In this document: positions 21,393-32,205 of the stretch, in pieces
Layout: each line of letters begins with the position of its first letter
Numbering within the stretch: position 1 is the stretch's first letter
From: Merluccius polli
Lineage: Eukaryota; Chordata; Actinopteri; Gadiformes; Merlucciidae
DNA: 64,000 nucleotides
NCBI GenBank assembly: GCA_030340625.1
Contig: JAOPHQ010002281.1
Location: forward strand, 124,001-188,000
Reading direction: 5' to 3'
Notes under the pieces: generated by a model
What the model was told of the DNA's origin: nothing
What the model saw: the letters and a program-made list of their open reading frames with translations, nothing else
Databases searched by the model: none
Made by a program: the position numbers and the translations under genes

Positions 21393-21949
21393 TTATAATG
21401 CCATGGTTGCTTTGTTTGATTATGAGGTTACTCTGAGCTCTGGAAAAGAAAGGGTAACTGGTCGTCTGCTTTATTTTGGGACTAATAATGATTGTTTAAT
21501 GTTCTCATTTAACCACAATATAACGGAGACTACTTTAGGTGCACTCCCCCGCACACCCGTCGCCCACCTGGCCCGCCCCCCAAATGCTTGCGCCCCCCCC
21601 CCCCCCCCCACTGAAGGCCCAGATCTCTAAAAACAAACAAACATTTTTTTTAAATTTGATCTTTATTTTATTTTATCATATTAGCTACTTTTGTGTTAAT
21701 AAATACTAATGTTGCATACGTTATCACTAAGACATTAAAAATATAAAGAAACAATGGTGTGGTTTTGTTTGATTGATGGGAATCTACACTCCAACAGCCT
21801 ATCACGGCCTTACTGACAATAACGTTAGACTACGTACGCGACGTAGCCTACGTCATTATTGCCGCGCAAGTTACCGCGCCTTTTGAATGAATGAATGAAT
21901 GAATGAATAAATCTGCGACTTTTCGCTGGCTTTCTATTTCTTTCGTATT
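21393..21949. other. Non-coding stretch with poly-C tract
   Basis: Contains a C-rich segment at 21540-21625 with a run of about 19 C, AT-rich sequence, and a short GAAT repeat near 21885-21905. No gene recognised. Confidence 0.5.
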
Positions 21950-22510
21950 ATGGATATACGAAAGTGGTTTAAAAACCCACCGACGGTCACCTCTGCAAAA
22001 TCGGATAAACCGACGCCTCCTGATGTTGTCAGTGGAGGAGAAGTACAACAGTGTGAGCCGGAGCCCGCAGCTAGCAACTGCAGCTCGGTCGAGCCGCACC
22101 CAGCAGCAACACAGCGGATGCTACCACCAGCAACAGGTCAAGTGCAATCGCGACTGGGGCAGTATTTGGGCCACAGCTGCCTGCTGGATCTGTGTCTGTG
22201 AGTGACCTCGGCACAGACAAACCTAAACAGGTTGTCTTGAAAAAATATCCTGTGAAAATGTTTGGCTCAAAAAAACGATAATTTTCCTCTAGCTGGTATT
22301 TGAGCAGAGGCCGAGGATAATTTACTGGACCCATCAAAGGTCACCCCTCTACTTGAATTAGCTGGCGCTGATGTGGTTGAATCTGAATATACTGTGGCTC
22401 GTGAGTTCCTGGTGAAGAAAATGAGTGACACCCCGGTTCCCCCCGAAGATGGAAAACGGACAATAGCCAACATCCTTAGCACATTCAACTGTCAAATTAA
22501 AAGTCAAATT
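21950..22510 (+). pseudogene. TTF/ZMYM-type hAT transposase remnant, internally deleted
   Basis: Begins MDIRKWFKNP at 21950, the usual start of ZMYM1/TTF-type hAT-derived proteins. A Ser/Pro-rich linker leads to LGTDKPKQVVLKKYPVKMFG, a stop TGA-like break near 22278, and FSSSWY, as in a TTF zinc finger. A jump follows to a separate open piece (about 22370-22500) reading ESEYTVAREFLVKKM and GKRTIANILSTFN. The last piece may be C-terminal sequence. The catalytic core is missing. Confidence 0.5.
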
Positions 22511-23639
22511 ATAAAAAAATCATCAATCAATGTCACCAAGAACAAAAAGTATGTTTTTTTTTGCGTGTGTGGAAGGTTTAATTTAAAATGGCTTTCTTTT
22601 ATGATTTGTCAAATGTGTTCAATGTTTTCACATGCATTTCATGGGAATTTGATACCCTTATGGTTTTGTGGACAGACCGCCTACTTAACAAATTATCAGT
22701 TTTACCATCTTAAATTATTTTTTTTCCCACTCCCCTGGACCTTATTGGGTCGTAACAGGCGTCAAACCCCAGGTATTCCAGTGAGCCTTGGTCTCAAATT
22801 TGTCCTTCTGTACATGCAGGCCAAAGAAACTGCACAACTATTTTTCTTTTTTGTTTTACTGACAACGCTGGGTGCCTTTGCTTCAGATAATGACCACCGT
22901 ATGTCAGTGTATAAACAAGGGCAAAATATATCAAACAGTTCTACCTACTAATAACAGGCTGGTAATATACCCCAGTTACGATTTTTTTCTTCTTCTGGCC
23001 ATCCGTCATACAGAATGGTGCGTGGTTTTTCTTTGCATGTTCTTAAATAGTGCTATAGTGTTGTGGTGCAAATTCATTGAGACTTTGCAAATGTAGGTAC
23101 CAACCACCAATGAGAGCACTCACACCAGCGCTGCCATACAGCACTGATCAAAACCTTGGCACACATCGCAACACCATCCCTGCCGCCATTATAATAAACA
23201 CAGTGCAAGACCTAAAATCAATCTTCCAATGTGAGTTGACCTTTCTGCTTTGCGACAATTGGCTCGTCTAGTGTGCGACACATTTTACATCGAAGCTCTG
23301 CGTAAACGAGAGTGGATCCTCCACACAGCACTTCCTCATGATTTACTCTATACCAGTTGAACGGTTTGGCCGAAATTCAAACCGTTCATACCGTTATACC
23401 GGATCAACCTATATACCCCCCAGCAATAGTTGTGTGGAGTGGTGATGGTGAGGTATTCTTACATTTCAAAGGAGCCTGTGACATACGTTTGTTTTGAAAA
23501 TAATTCAAACCAAATATGAACATAATAAGATTTATTTATATTAGGCATAGTCCTGCTGTTTAGTGTGGGGAGCTTGAGTCCCACCAAGGGCAGGACACAC
23601 TGACCAGGCCAAAATGTCCTGTGGGATTAATACATTTCT
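22511..23639. other. AT-rich non-coding stretch
   Basis: No gene or clear transposon end recognised. It includes poly-T tracts and short open stretches without domain features. Confidence 0.4.
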
Positions 23640-23890
23640 TATCCTAAAGACAGGATCAGACTCAAAGTGTAACACATTTGCAATCTAATCAGTGGAGAAC
23701 TTGAAGGAATCACTTGAGATGCGTTGATGGGTCAACTTACTGAGTGACTTGAGGTGTTGTCAGGAGGAGCAGAGGTCAGCTGGGTACCAGTCTTCCCAGA
23801 ATCACCGCTGGCCCTTCATTAGCAACGGACGTTCCTCACAATCTCTCTAGACCATGAGGTCCATCTCTGGTGAAGCTATATAGGAAATAT
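23640..23890 (-). pseudogene. Third, degraded copy of kinase C-terminal exons
   Basis: Closely parallels 6170-6290 and 7040-7118. The minus strand carries MDLMV, a stop, then RDCEER, matching ELKLMVHRDCEEH of unit 1. Next is an exon end LTSAPPDNTSSHS followed by the donor TCA|GTAAGT, matching VTSPPPDNATSHS|GTAAGT. It lies about 6 kb beyond unit 1, so at least three copies of this locus existed in tandem. No other kinase exon was found near it. Confidence 0.55.
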
Positions 23891-24268
23891 AATAATAATA
23901 TAATACAGTAATATAATAACTAGGGATGTCCGATATTGGCAACAATAGGAAGGATTCATGAGTTAAACAAGCTGCAAGTCACACCGAAATTGTACCGGGG
24001 GCGAAAATTGTACCGCCTACGTAATCCGCATTCGAAACATTACGTCATCGTTCAACGCGATTGTGCGTTGCCAGGCAGGTTTCAAAAAACATTCGTGCTC
24101 ATGTTGCCAAAGACGAAATAACATAATACAGATAACACTTATTTTTACAAATTACATTTATTAGCGTTGCTAACTTTATATTTGTATTCATATTTTCGAA
24201 ATTGTGTTAAATTGTTTAATCGAATTTAGCTAGTAAACTGAGTGTTTAAAGTGTATCATAGTCTAGCT

Positions 24269-24982
24269 TAGGGCTGAACGATTAATTGCATTTGCGATAA
24301 TATCGCGATATGACAAAACGCGATTTTCTAACCGCAAAGGCTGCGGTTTGATTGGTCACGTGACTTGCGACTGAGCCAAGCGGAGCAAAGCAGAGCAGGC
24401 AGGGAGAGACGCTGCGCTTTAACCTGCTGCACAATGGTCTCAGGCTCGTCAGAAGAGCGCACAGCTGAAAGTTGTTTTTGTTTTTTTAAATGTATTTTAT
24501 TTATTAATCCGCACTTCCAGACCGTCACCGGGGCTTCAGAGTAATGTGTCCGATGAGAGTAGCCCTCTCCCGGACACACACGCTAGCTTTTACCGCTGTT
24601 TTATTTTCAACTTTCAGCTTTATTTTTTTTATATTTATATCTGACTGTATATTTTATTCATTTATTTATAGACTGTCCTGTTAAGTTCAGACAGTGTTTA
24701 AGAAGTGCAGTCCACGTTTACATGTTTCATGTTTCATGAAACGTGAAAAGTTTGACATGTTGAAGAGGTAAAGCCACAGATTTGTTTGCTTTATTGTTAT
24801 AATCTGCGCTTTAAATAAATCTGATATTGTTTATTATGAAACAGATTGATTTAGTGCTTGTGTTCGTTGAAAAATACATGAGAAGAGGACCTTGAAAAAA
24901 TAATCGCATATTAAATTGCAATCGCAATATTGAGGGGAAAAAACATCGCAATTAGATTATTTTCCAAAATCGTTCAGCCCTA
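24269..24982. mobile_element. Nonautonomous hAT element with 8-bp TSD GTCTAGCT
   Basis: Ends TAGGGCTGAACGAT and ATCGTTCAGCCCTA. Exact TSD GTCTAGCT at 24261-24268 and 24983-24990. The right arm of the enclosing element has the uninterrupted sequence, confirming insertion. It shares an internal block (GGCTTCAGAGTAATGTGTCC) with the 29395-30365 element in opposite orientation. Confidence 0.9.
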
Positions 24983-25080
24983 GTCTAGCTAGCTTGTGTT
25001 AATTTAATTTCCTTTATTTAATTTAGATAATAGATAGATATAGATAATATTTAGATAGATATATAGATAATAGATAGATA

Positions 25081-25866
25081 GATGGGTAGATAGGTGAGCA
25101 GGCATTTACTAACTGGTAAATGTGTTGTTTTTTTTATTCACGTTATCCCCATAACATTTAGCAATTACTGTTTAGAGAAATAGATAAATATATTGATAAT
25201 ATAAATAAATATGTTTCTAATATATGTATAGAAAAGTAGATCACTTAAAATAATCTAATCTATAAAATATATCCTTGATGTAGTGGGTTTTTGGGCTAAA
25301 CCTTACCATTAATTTGAGTAAGGTGAAGTTGTATGGGGAAATATATTTATTTAACAAAGTGGCAGATATTTTGTGATCTAAGAATAGGACATCTTTGTAA
25401 TGAGGCTAGTTCTTATCTCATCTCAGGAGGAGTTAAAGAAATCTGAACGCTAGGGCATAAATGATTTTCTGAACCTGTCTGTCTTCTCTATGTAGAATCT
25501 ATTAACACTGTTTGCATTGTCCACTGCACTAACACAACATACTGACACTACCGTTACACATAGCATCACTTAACCCTTTCAATCTCAGTCTCATTTCAAT
25601 TAATCTAACACCAGGCCACATATGAATAAAAAATAATTATTTGCCTCAGATGTACAACTAACATTGACAACAATCTTATATGTAATGATCATGCTTCAAT
25701 ATAAAATGAAAAAGATGATAATGCAGTTTCTTGATGCATGTCATTTATAAGCGCTGAGTGACAGGTCTAGCTTTTTCCAGGTTCAGGTTGATGCACCACA
25801 CTTCCAGAAGATGCTGATTCTTGATGTCCCTGGTGTGTTCTTTGGCCTCTGCATGGTAAACTCTTC
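25081..25866 (+). other. Mostly AT-rich, with one exon-like segment
   Basis: Little is recognised. At 25792-25853 the plus strand has a good acceptor (TTTTTCCAG), an open stretch with PHFQKMLILDVPGVFFGLCM, and a donor (ATG|GTAAAC), 14 bases before the Harbinger element starts. It could be a chance ORF. Confidence 0.25.
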
Positions 25867-27437
25867 GGGCCCTATCATGCACTCAGCGCAATTGACTTTG
25901 TGCACTGGCGCTTGTGCAATTCCTATTTTGCACCCGACGCACATTGGAATTTTCCCTCGCAAGGCGCAAGTCCTTCACTTGGGGAATGAAGTTGCGCTCC
26001 GGGGGCGGTTCAGTGAAAACAGGAGGCGTGTCCCGGCGCAAACGTTCCCTGGTGCTATTCTGCACTTTCACAAAACAATTGCGCCACAGACCAGGAAAAA
26101 CCTAGTCTAAAGTCAGTGGCGCTTATTCAGACGCTATTTTAAGGGCGCATGCTTGGCCATAATCAGGGGGGGGGATGCGCGATTGTTGACGGGGGGGGGG
26201 GGTGCGGTCCAAAACTCTGGACCGGCCCAAAAATAATAATACACAAAATACAAAATAATATAAAAAAATCTCACACATATAAGGACACCAGGATGTAATC
26301 GAAAACACACAGAAACACGAAGCGGTGTAACTGAAAGAATATTCGGCATACTGAAAATGCGCTACAGCTTATTTGACAGAAGAGCTGCATCATCTGTAAG
26401 CAGTGCTTGAAGTGGGCCGGTACGCACCGGCACTTTTTCTTGCGTACCGGTGTCGTGCCAAAAAGTGATTGTCTGCCAGAATCTGATTTATGGCCGCGGG
26501 AGCGCACAGCAGCCCGTTGAGCAGTAGCGCAAAAACGTCTGCTTTTCTCTGGATTAAACGGCCATAATATGCAGATACACACAACTGTATTAATGTAATT
26601 ATAGCAAAGGCACGTGTCTTCGAAAGTTTAACGTTTGTTCTTCAATCAATTTTTGGCAGGTGAAAATGCCTATTTTGTGTTAATGGTCCTTTAAAATAAT
26701 TCCAAGGTGTCCTGTGAGCTCCAGTGTTTATATTATTAAGCTTGTGAATGAGATCAAGTCATATTTAGGCAGAAATCACCTTTGAGTAACTGTATTTGGC
26801 CTTCAATCAATTTCTGGCAGACAATCACTTTTTGGCATGACACCGGCACTTGTCACAGGCTGCCCCCCCACCCCCTCGTCGGTCGTAGGTCCGGGGTGGG
26901 TTATGATCGCGCCCCCCCCCCCCCCCCCCCCCCCGTCGACAATCGCCCCCCCCTCGCCGTACGCAGTACCGGCACTTATCCTCACTCTCACTGATTCAGT
27001 GAGAGTGAGGCCAAAACATCGGAAAGTATGTCTTTGTGACATTTCTTTATTTACATTTTGTCAACGGAAAATGAAAAGCTGAAAAGATTTAAACAGAATA
27101 ACTAATTATTTTTCCCTCTGATGGGCATGCGCGCGCTACGGCGGGATTGGACACGTCTGGGTCCAGTAGTGGCAATGCGCGATGTGCTCGCCATGGAACA
27201 AGCGCGCCTGCATTTAAAGGGAATGTGAGCCGACGCTCTGATTGGTTTATTGCACGTTACGCCCAAACCACACCTATGACTAATGTAGCTACTTCAGACC
27301 AGCCCATTTTAGATTTGCACTGGGCGCAAGAGTCATTTATCCCGCCGGCATAATAGCAACAGCGCCCAAGATCCGCCCACAAAGCCACTTGCGCTTTGCG
27401 TTTCATACTTGCGTTTCAGACCGGCAAAATAGGGCCC
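25867..27437. mobile_element. Nonautonomous Harbinger-like element with 3-bp TSD TTC
   Basis: Ends GGGCCCTATCATGCACTC and its relative ending GGCAAAATAGGGCCC, with TTC on both sides (25864-25866 and 27438-27440). The sub-terminal sequence is rich in GGCGCAA motifs. GGGCCCTATTTTGC-type ends with 3-bp TSDs are typical of a vertebrate Harbinger group. It carries younger insertions: poly-G segments at 26160-26240 and 26880-26975, and a CAGTGCTTGAAGTGGGCCGG element from about 26400. Confidence 0.7.
26400..27015. repeat. Nested repeat beginning CAGTGCTTGAAGTGGGCC
   Basis: Starts with a hAT-like terminus and repeats CACCGGCACTT motifs at about 26430, 26840 and 26965. It ends near a small inverted repeat CCTCACTCTCACTGA/TCAGTGAGAGTGAGG. 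The right boundary is uncertain. Poly-C and CGTCGACAATCG sequence lies inside. Confidence 0.4.
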
Positions 27438-27970
27438 TTCCTGTCACAATGTCTTTGAGATATGGATAGACAAAGAAGGAAACAAAACAACAATGAAAAA
27501 CAGAAATGGAATGGAAAAATGGTCTGTTTTATTAGTAAGCCATCTCACCGACGTCAAGGTACAGACTTTTAGAAAGGGTTTTTAAAAAAAAATTATTCTT
27601 TTTTTTTAAGGCTGACTCAACTCAACTCAAATGTATTTATAGAACACATTTAAAAACAACTGTTGTCCAAAGTGCTGTACAATCAAAAATAACAAAAGCG
27701 TTAAACATATTTTATTTATTCCAGAAATTAATCATTTATCAGGCTATATTATACTGTTTAGAAGATGCATTAAATATACAATATCCATAACATACAAACA
27801 GCAATATTGACAGTAGAACTATTAAAAAATCTGAATATTAACAAGAATCAAATAAGTCTCCAGCAAAGGGACTCATACCTACCAGTCCTACAAAGGCATC
27901 CCTCCATATTATGCATATTTACATTTTACGTTCCCTAAATTTCAATAGGTAAAAAAAAAACTGAGCAGAA
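27438..27970. other. Non-coding tail with dispersed repeat
   Basis: Includes a widespread fish repeat at about 27610-27690 (AACTCAAATGTATTTATAG ... CCAAAGTGCTGTAC). No gene seen before the Ulp1 frame starts on the other strand. Confidence 0.45.
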
Positions 27971-27973
27971 TTG

Positions 27974-28749
27974 TTAGAATATGATTTGACAATTTGGACA
28001 AATGTATTCATAAATATTCTGTACATGGGAAAGACAGGACTGGTGAAAGGGCCTACCACACCTCCTGCATGGGACCAGAGGTTCCTTTCCTTGCCGGATG
28101 GTCCGTCTGCAGAGACAGTGCACATCCACATCAATGGCGAATGGCTCGGCAGTGGGGGACCTCATGGCTCTAGGGAAGAGTCGCACTTCTCCAGCCTGAA
28201 AACAGGAAAAGAGGTGACTGCGCATTTGTCCTTGATAGTATTGAACTGTGGTGGGACCCTCACCGCTGCAGAGAGCAAAACTGTTGGCAATAGCAAACAG
28301 TCCACAATCTGAGCCACCTGCCTGCTGCTGTATGTCAGGCCACTGCAGTCGGACACTCTTCCCTGGAAAAGCAAGCAGACCTGTGACCTGTTCAATGAAG
28401 ACCTCTGTCCTGGTGTGTCCTAAGGAGTCAAAAATGTTTACTGAACCTCCCCGGCAGCCAATGTCACTTACCGTAACCCAGTGATTTGCAGAAACATTAA
28501 GTATCCGTACAAACCCTTGTGCTGGCTTGGTCAAAGTGGACAGCAAGGCTAGGGAGGTGGTGGCGTAGAGCCCGTTGATGTTAGGGTACTGAGCCTTAAG
28601 CAGGGCCTGAGCATGGTCCATAGCATGGTCACCCAACCAAGTACTTGGGTTGCTGAGCATGGCCCTGAAGTCTGAGCCTGAACCCTTTTGCTCAGTGAAG
28701 CTGGACAAGCCTGGCCTAGCTGGACACTAGTGATGACAACATCAAAGTC
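27974..28749 (-). pseudogene. Ulp1/C48-type cysteine protease domain with PHD-like finger
   Basis: The last exon starts after the acceptor TTTGTTTCAG at 28750-28751 (DFDVVITSVQLGQ) and shifts frame near 28705. A 244-codon open frame then runs to the stop at 27974. It contains NHWVTVSDIG (His), VNIFDSLGH (Asp), and QQQAGGSDCGLFAIAN (Gln and catalytic Cys), the C48/Ulp1 catalytic set. A C-terminal Cys-rich module follows, spacing C-x-C, CRRCGRPFHQSC, CPNC, resembling a C4HC3 PHD finger. Ulp1-like domains are known as C-terminal additions to Ginger1 transposases, where they may process the protein or act on SUMO-like substrates (unproven). The frameshift between the exon start and the protease frame suggests this copy is dead. 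Confidence 0.7.
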
Positions 28750-28875
28750 CTGAAACAAACAAAACAAACATCTCACTCATTTAGCAACAATGTGAGCATA
28801 TAATAGATGAGCAACCAAAGTATTTAACTTGCAAAGCAAGTGAAGTTAAGACTGACTACTCCAAGAAATATTTAC

Positions 28876-29173
28876 CTCTAGTGGGTCCTCCTCCAACTCT
28901 GAGCTGAGCAGGTCAGGATGATCTGAATCTGCTGGCTCAGATAGATTCAACACAGTTTCCTTGGTGGGCCAGGCAGCCTGGGATCCTAAATGGGAAAGAA
29001 GCACCTTATCAAAAGTATAGTCTCATTATAGTCTATTAGTATAGTCTGTAGTCTAGATTTTAATCATTCAATTAACATACTTCTCCGCACAGGCTTCACT
29101 TCCTGGTCTTCAATGGCTTTCCATCCAAGGTCTCCAGCTGCACAAGGTTATTGTCAGTAACCTCAGTAACCCT
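28876..29173 (-). pseudogene. Linker exons of the integrase-protease protein
   Basis: Exon 28876-28985 (acceptor CATTTAG, donor GAG|GTAAAT) reads SQAAWPTKETVLNLSEPADS and an acidic tail ending ELEEDPLE, which joins in phase to DFDVV of the protease exon. Upstream, about 29083-29173 reads VTEVTDNNLVQLETLDGK before a frame problem. This resembles the GPY/F-type module after the integrase core of Gypsy and Ginger1 proteins. Confidence 0.5.
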
Positions 29174-29394
29174 GAAAATATCAAACATCAATGTGAGAGC
29201 TAGATGAGTTTTGTATTCTACAGTCTGTTATTTCTGTATAGCAGACCGCTGCTATGAATAACAGACTTTTGCTATGGACGCAGTTCTGATCATATTCGCG
29301 TCGGGGTCCTGCATCACCCTGTTGGGGTTTATTTCTCAATAATGACTGTCTCACTGTACATTATCCCATACATAATATACACTATACCTGAGGA

Positions 29395-30365
29395 TAGAGA
29401 TGTTCCGATACCATTTTTTCCCTCCCGATACCGATTCCGATACTTGTGCTGTGGGTATCGGCCGATACCGAGTACCGATCCGATACCAGTATGTTATAAA
29501 AATAGCATACATGCATGACTGTGATATGATTATCAGTAAGGCCTGGCTCAGGTTAAACTCTTTGTAAAACATGAATAAATACAGCAAATTCAAGCCATTT
29601 ATTTTTAAATAGAACAGTTAACAGCTAACCTAGCTAGCCCTTTTTAGTGTTGGCGTTTTATTTGATTTTAACATCTGAATGTTAGTGAGAAGAAAAGATG
29701 GATGAAAAAACAAACAAAAAGGGTTAGAAAAGGGTTAGGGTTAAAAAAAACAGCGGTTAAAGCTAGCGAGTGAGTCCGGGAGAGGGCTGCTCTCCTCGGA
29801 CACATTACTCTGAAGCCCCGGTGACGGTCTGGAAGTGCGGATTAATAAAAAAAAAAAACAGCGGTAAAAGCTAGCGTGTGTGTCCGCGAGAGGGCTGCTC
29901 TCCTCGGACACATTACTCTGAAGCCCCGGCGACGGTCTGGAAGTAGGGTGACCATTTATGAGTTGTTGAAAAGGAGGACACCTCAGCCCGTGGGGGGGGG
30001 GCGCGCCTCGGACCTACGGCCGGGGGGGCGCGCGCGATGGCAACACACCGCGGACCTACGGCCGACGGGAGGGGGGAACCGGACAGTCCGGCCTAAAGCC
30101 GGACGAATGGCCACCCTATCTGGAAGTGCGGATTAATAAATAAAATAATGTGAGCGCGGTACAGCGGACCTGAACCGGATGTGATGAGACCTGTTTCGCA
30201 GAATGCAGAAGTATGTTGCGCATAACCCCTATTAGATTACTAATTGAAAACATTACGTGGTATCGGATCGGTGCCTGGACTCCAGTAGTCGCCGATACCG
30301 ATGCCAGCATTTTCGGCAGTATCGGAGCAATTTCCGATACTGGTATCGGAATCGGAACAACTCTA
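29395..30365. mobile_element. Nonautonomous hAT element with 8-bp TSD CCTGAGGA
   Basis: Ends TAGAGATGTTCCGATACC and GGTATCGGAATCGGAACA...CTCTA. Exact TSD CCTGAGGA at 29387-29394 and 30366-30373. Many TATCGG/CCGATACC repeats lie near the ends. It is inserted over the splice donor of an integrase exon and contains the 175-bp element at 29944-30118. Confidence 0.9.
29944..30118. mobile_element. 175-bp element, TAGGGTGACCA family, TSD TCTGGAAG
   Basis: Ends TAGGGTGACCAT and ATGGCCACCCTA, exact 8-bp TSD TCTGGAAG (29936-29943, 30119-30126). It is a second copy of the family at 2489-2761. Contains G-rich and CG-rich interior. Confidence 0.9.
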
Positions 30366-30366
30366 C

Positions 30367-31504
30367 CTGAGGATGGTATGCTGATGTGATTCGGTGCATG
30401 ACACCAAACTCCTCAAACAGGGACTTGTTTACCTGAATTAAGGAATTCAACCGTTATTAGGTTTCTTGTTTGCCAGTGTTAATCAATCACTGTTAAATTA
30501 CACATCTATATGTGTAAATACTTCGCCTTGTTCCAGAATTCACGACCCTGGTCTGTCAAGATGACCTCAGGAGCACCATGAGTGTAGAAAATGTCCATCA
30601 AAGCCTGTGGAACATAAAAATAAACTGAAATCATTCTCCACCACCCCCCCTCCCCAAAAAAAATAAGAATAACATTCTGCATTCACAATATGTGACTACA
30701 CTGCAAATGTTGCTATGATTTAGACACCTGTGGCAGCTGCAGTCTTGTCCTTGATGGGCCTGGCCTCCACCCACTTGGTGAAGAAGTCAGCTGTCAGACA
30801 GAAGCAGTTCCCATTCTTTGAGGCTTTGAATGGTCCAATTAGGTCAACACCTAGAGTAGGGACAGAAATAAACACATGCCAATTTGTACTCATACAAGTA
30901 CCTGCCCACAGGCCATGACGTTATAGAGATAGAAAAGGCAATACAGTACATTAAGAAAATAATAAAAATTAAACTATGACTTTGAGAGGTTGTAGCCGTT
31001 TCACAGAACCCAAAAGCAAGATATCTCACCAATCCATATGCCATGGTGACTTTGGTTTGATGGGCTTCAACTCTGGTGCCTCCGTTTTCACTTGCTCAAA
31101 CCTCTGGCATGACATTACAGGTTTTCACCTTTACAACAGAAGGAGATTAAACACAACAGATTTGATAATATGCTCTAGAGTAGAGGCGATTTTCTTTGCG
31201 TGTCACAGTAGTATGAATGAACAATTACTTATATAAGGCAATCACTATAAATTATTCTTTAAATCTCATGTGCATGCGGGAAATATTAGAGCTGATCTGG
31301 ATCAAACACAACTTGAACAAATTGATCAGTTGCCCAGTCTTGAGGATCTCTGGTAATTGTCTTCCAGTAGAAGCGGTTGATCTTGTCCTGCATCCTCTTG
31401 GCTCCAAAGTGGCCAGCATGGACTTCTGTCAGCACCTCATCCTTCTCTTTCTCAGTGAGGATCACCCTCCTCATTGAAAGGCCATTCTCCCCAAGTACAA
31501 TTTC
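30367..31504 (-). pseudogene. Gypsy-type integrase exons of the Ginger1-like element
   Basis: Exons on the minus strand: about 31283-31504 (RVILTEKEKDEVL ... GHFGAKRMQDKINRFYWKTI, the H2C2-type region), 30728-30850 (GVDLIGPFKASKNGNC, LTADFFTKWVEARP, first catalytic Asp), 30522-30604 (ALMDIFYTHGAPEVILTDQG, second catalytic Asp) and 30367-30432 (SLFEEFGVMHRITSAYHPQ). This is the usual order of Gypsy/Ginger1 integrase cores. The zinc-binding Cys pair of H2C2 and the exon with the catalytic Glu (normally after YHPQTNG) were not found. A hAT element sits exactly at the end of exon 30367-30432. An upstream exon-like piece lies at about 31660-31740. Confidence 0.7.
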
Positions 31505-31825
31505 CTAGAAAGAAGGAGAGAACATACATCACTGCATCAGCTGTAGATTGCTTATAACTTAATTCAGTTTCCTTTGCAGGGCCTACTCATTTGTGAAAAT
31601 GGAAGATGAATTAAGATGGACTGCATAAAATGTTATTTATTTAATTACAGAATACCTTTAAGAGTGAATTTTTTTGCATCCCTCCGGATCTGCCGTTTCT
31701 CAGTGAGAGAGAACCCTGCTTCATACATCTGAGACGACAGATACAAGAAAATAGAATTAAGTGACACCATTTTCAATCAACAAGAAAAACCTATAAACCT
31801 AAAATCTATCTGTCTGCTTACCTGT

Positions 31826-31828
31826 CTT

Positions 31829-31865
<37 letters not shown>

Positions 31866-31866
31866 G
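31826..31866. repeat. ATCT microsatellite
   Basis: About ten ATCT repeats at the inner edge of the right arm. The left arm ends in the complementary TAGA-rich repeats at about 25025-25100. Confidence 0.9.
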
Positions 31867-32205
31867 TAAATTAAATGAACACAAGCTAGCTAGCTAGACT
31901 ATGATACACGTTAAACACTCAGTTTACTAGCTAAATTCGATTAAACAATTTAACACAATTTCGAAAATATTAATACAAATATAAAGTTAGCAATGCTAAT
32001 AAATGTAATTTGTAAAATAAGTTATCTGTTTAATGTTATTTCGTCTTGTGACGCTCAATGAATGAGCGCGAATGTTCGCGAATGTTCATGAACCTTCCTA
32101 CGTCATCATTCGACGCGATCGTCCGTTGCCAGGCAGGTTTGGAATGTTGGAACCTGGATTACGTAGGCGGTACAATTTTCGCCCCCGGTACAATTTTGGT
32201 GTGAC

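Larger units (their letters stand above)
23978..32205 (-). mobile_element. Ginger1-like DNA transposon (integrase + Ulp1 protease + PHD-like finger)
   Basis: Bounded by inverted arms of about 370 bp once later insertions are removed. The left arm is 23978-24268 plus 24991 to about 25080; the right arm is about 31810-32205. Shared end motifs include GTACCGGGGGCGAAAATTGT and CCGCCTACGTAATCC, and both arms end inward in TAGA microsatellite. Between them the minus strand holds a Gypsy-type integrase in several exons, a GPY-like segment, an Ulp1/C48 protease and a zinc finger. Ginger1 elements are defined by this combination: Gypsy-like integrase fused to OTU or Ulp1 protease, with long inverted ends and 4-bp CCGG/CCGT-type TSDs. 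The TSD could not be assigned here. Later insertions are at 24269-24982, 25867-27437 and 29395-30365. The arms could alternatively be an inverted duplication unrelated to the coding region. Confidence 0.6.

Noticed and set aside
31826..31866. CRISPR-like short repeats
   Set aside because: A simple ATCT microsatellite without spacers; a eukaryotic context.
23978..32205. A Gypsy LTR retrotransposon as source of the integrase
   Set aside because: No reverse transcriptase, protease or RNase H, no direct LTRs; the integrase is split by introns and joined to Ulp1, with inverted rather than direct terminal repeats.
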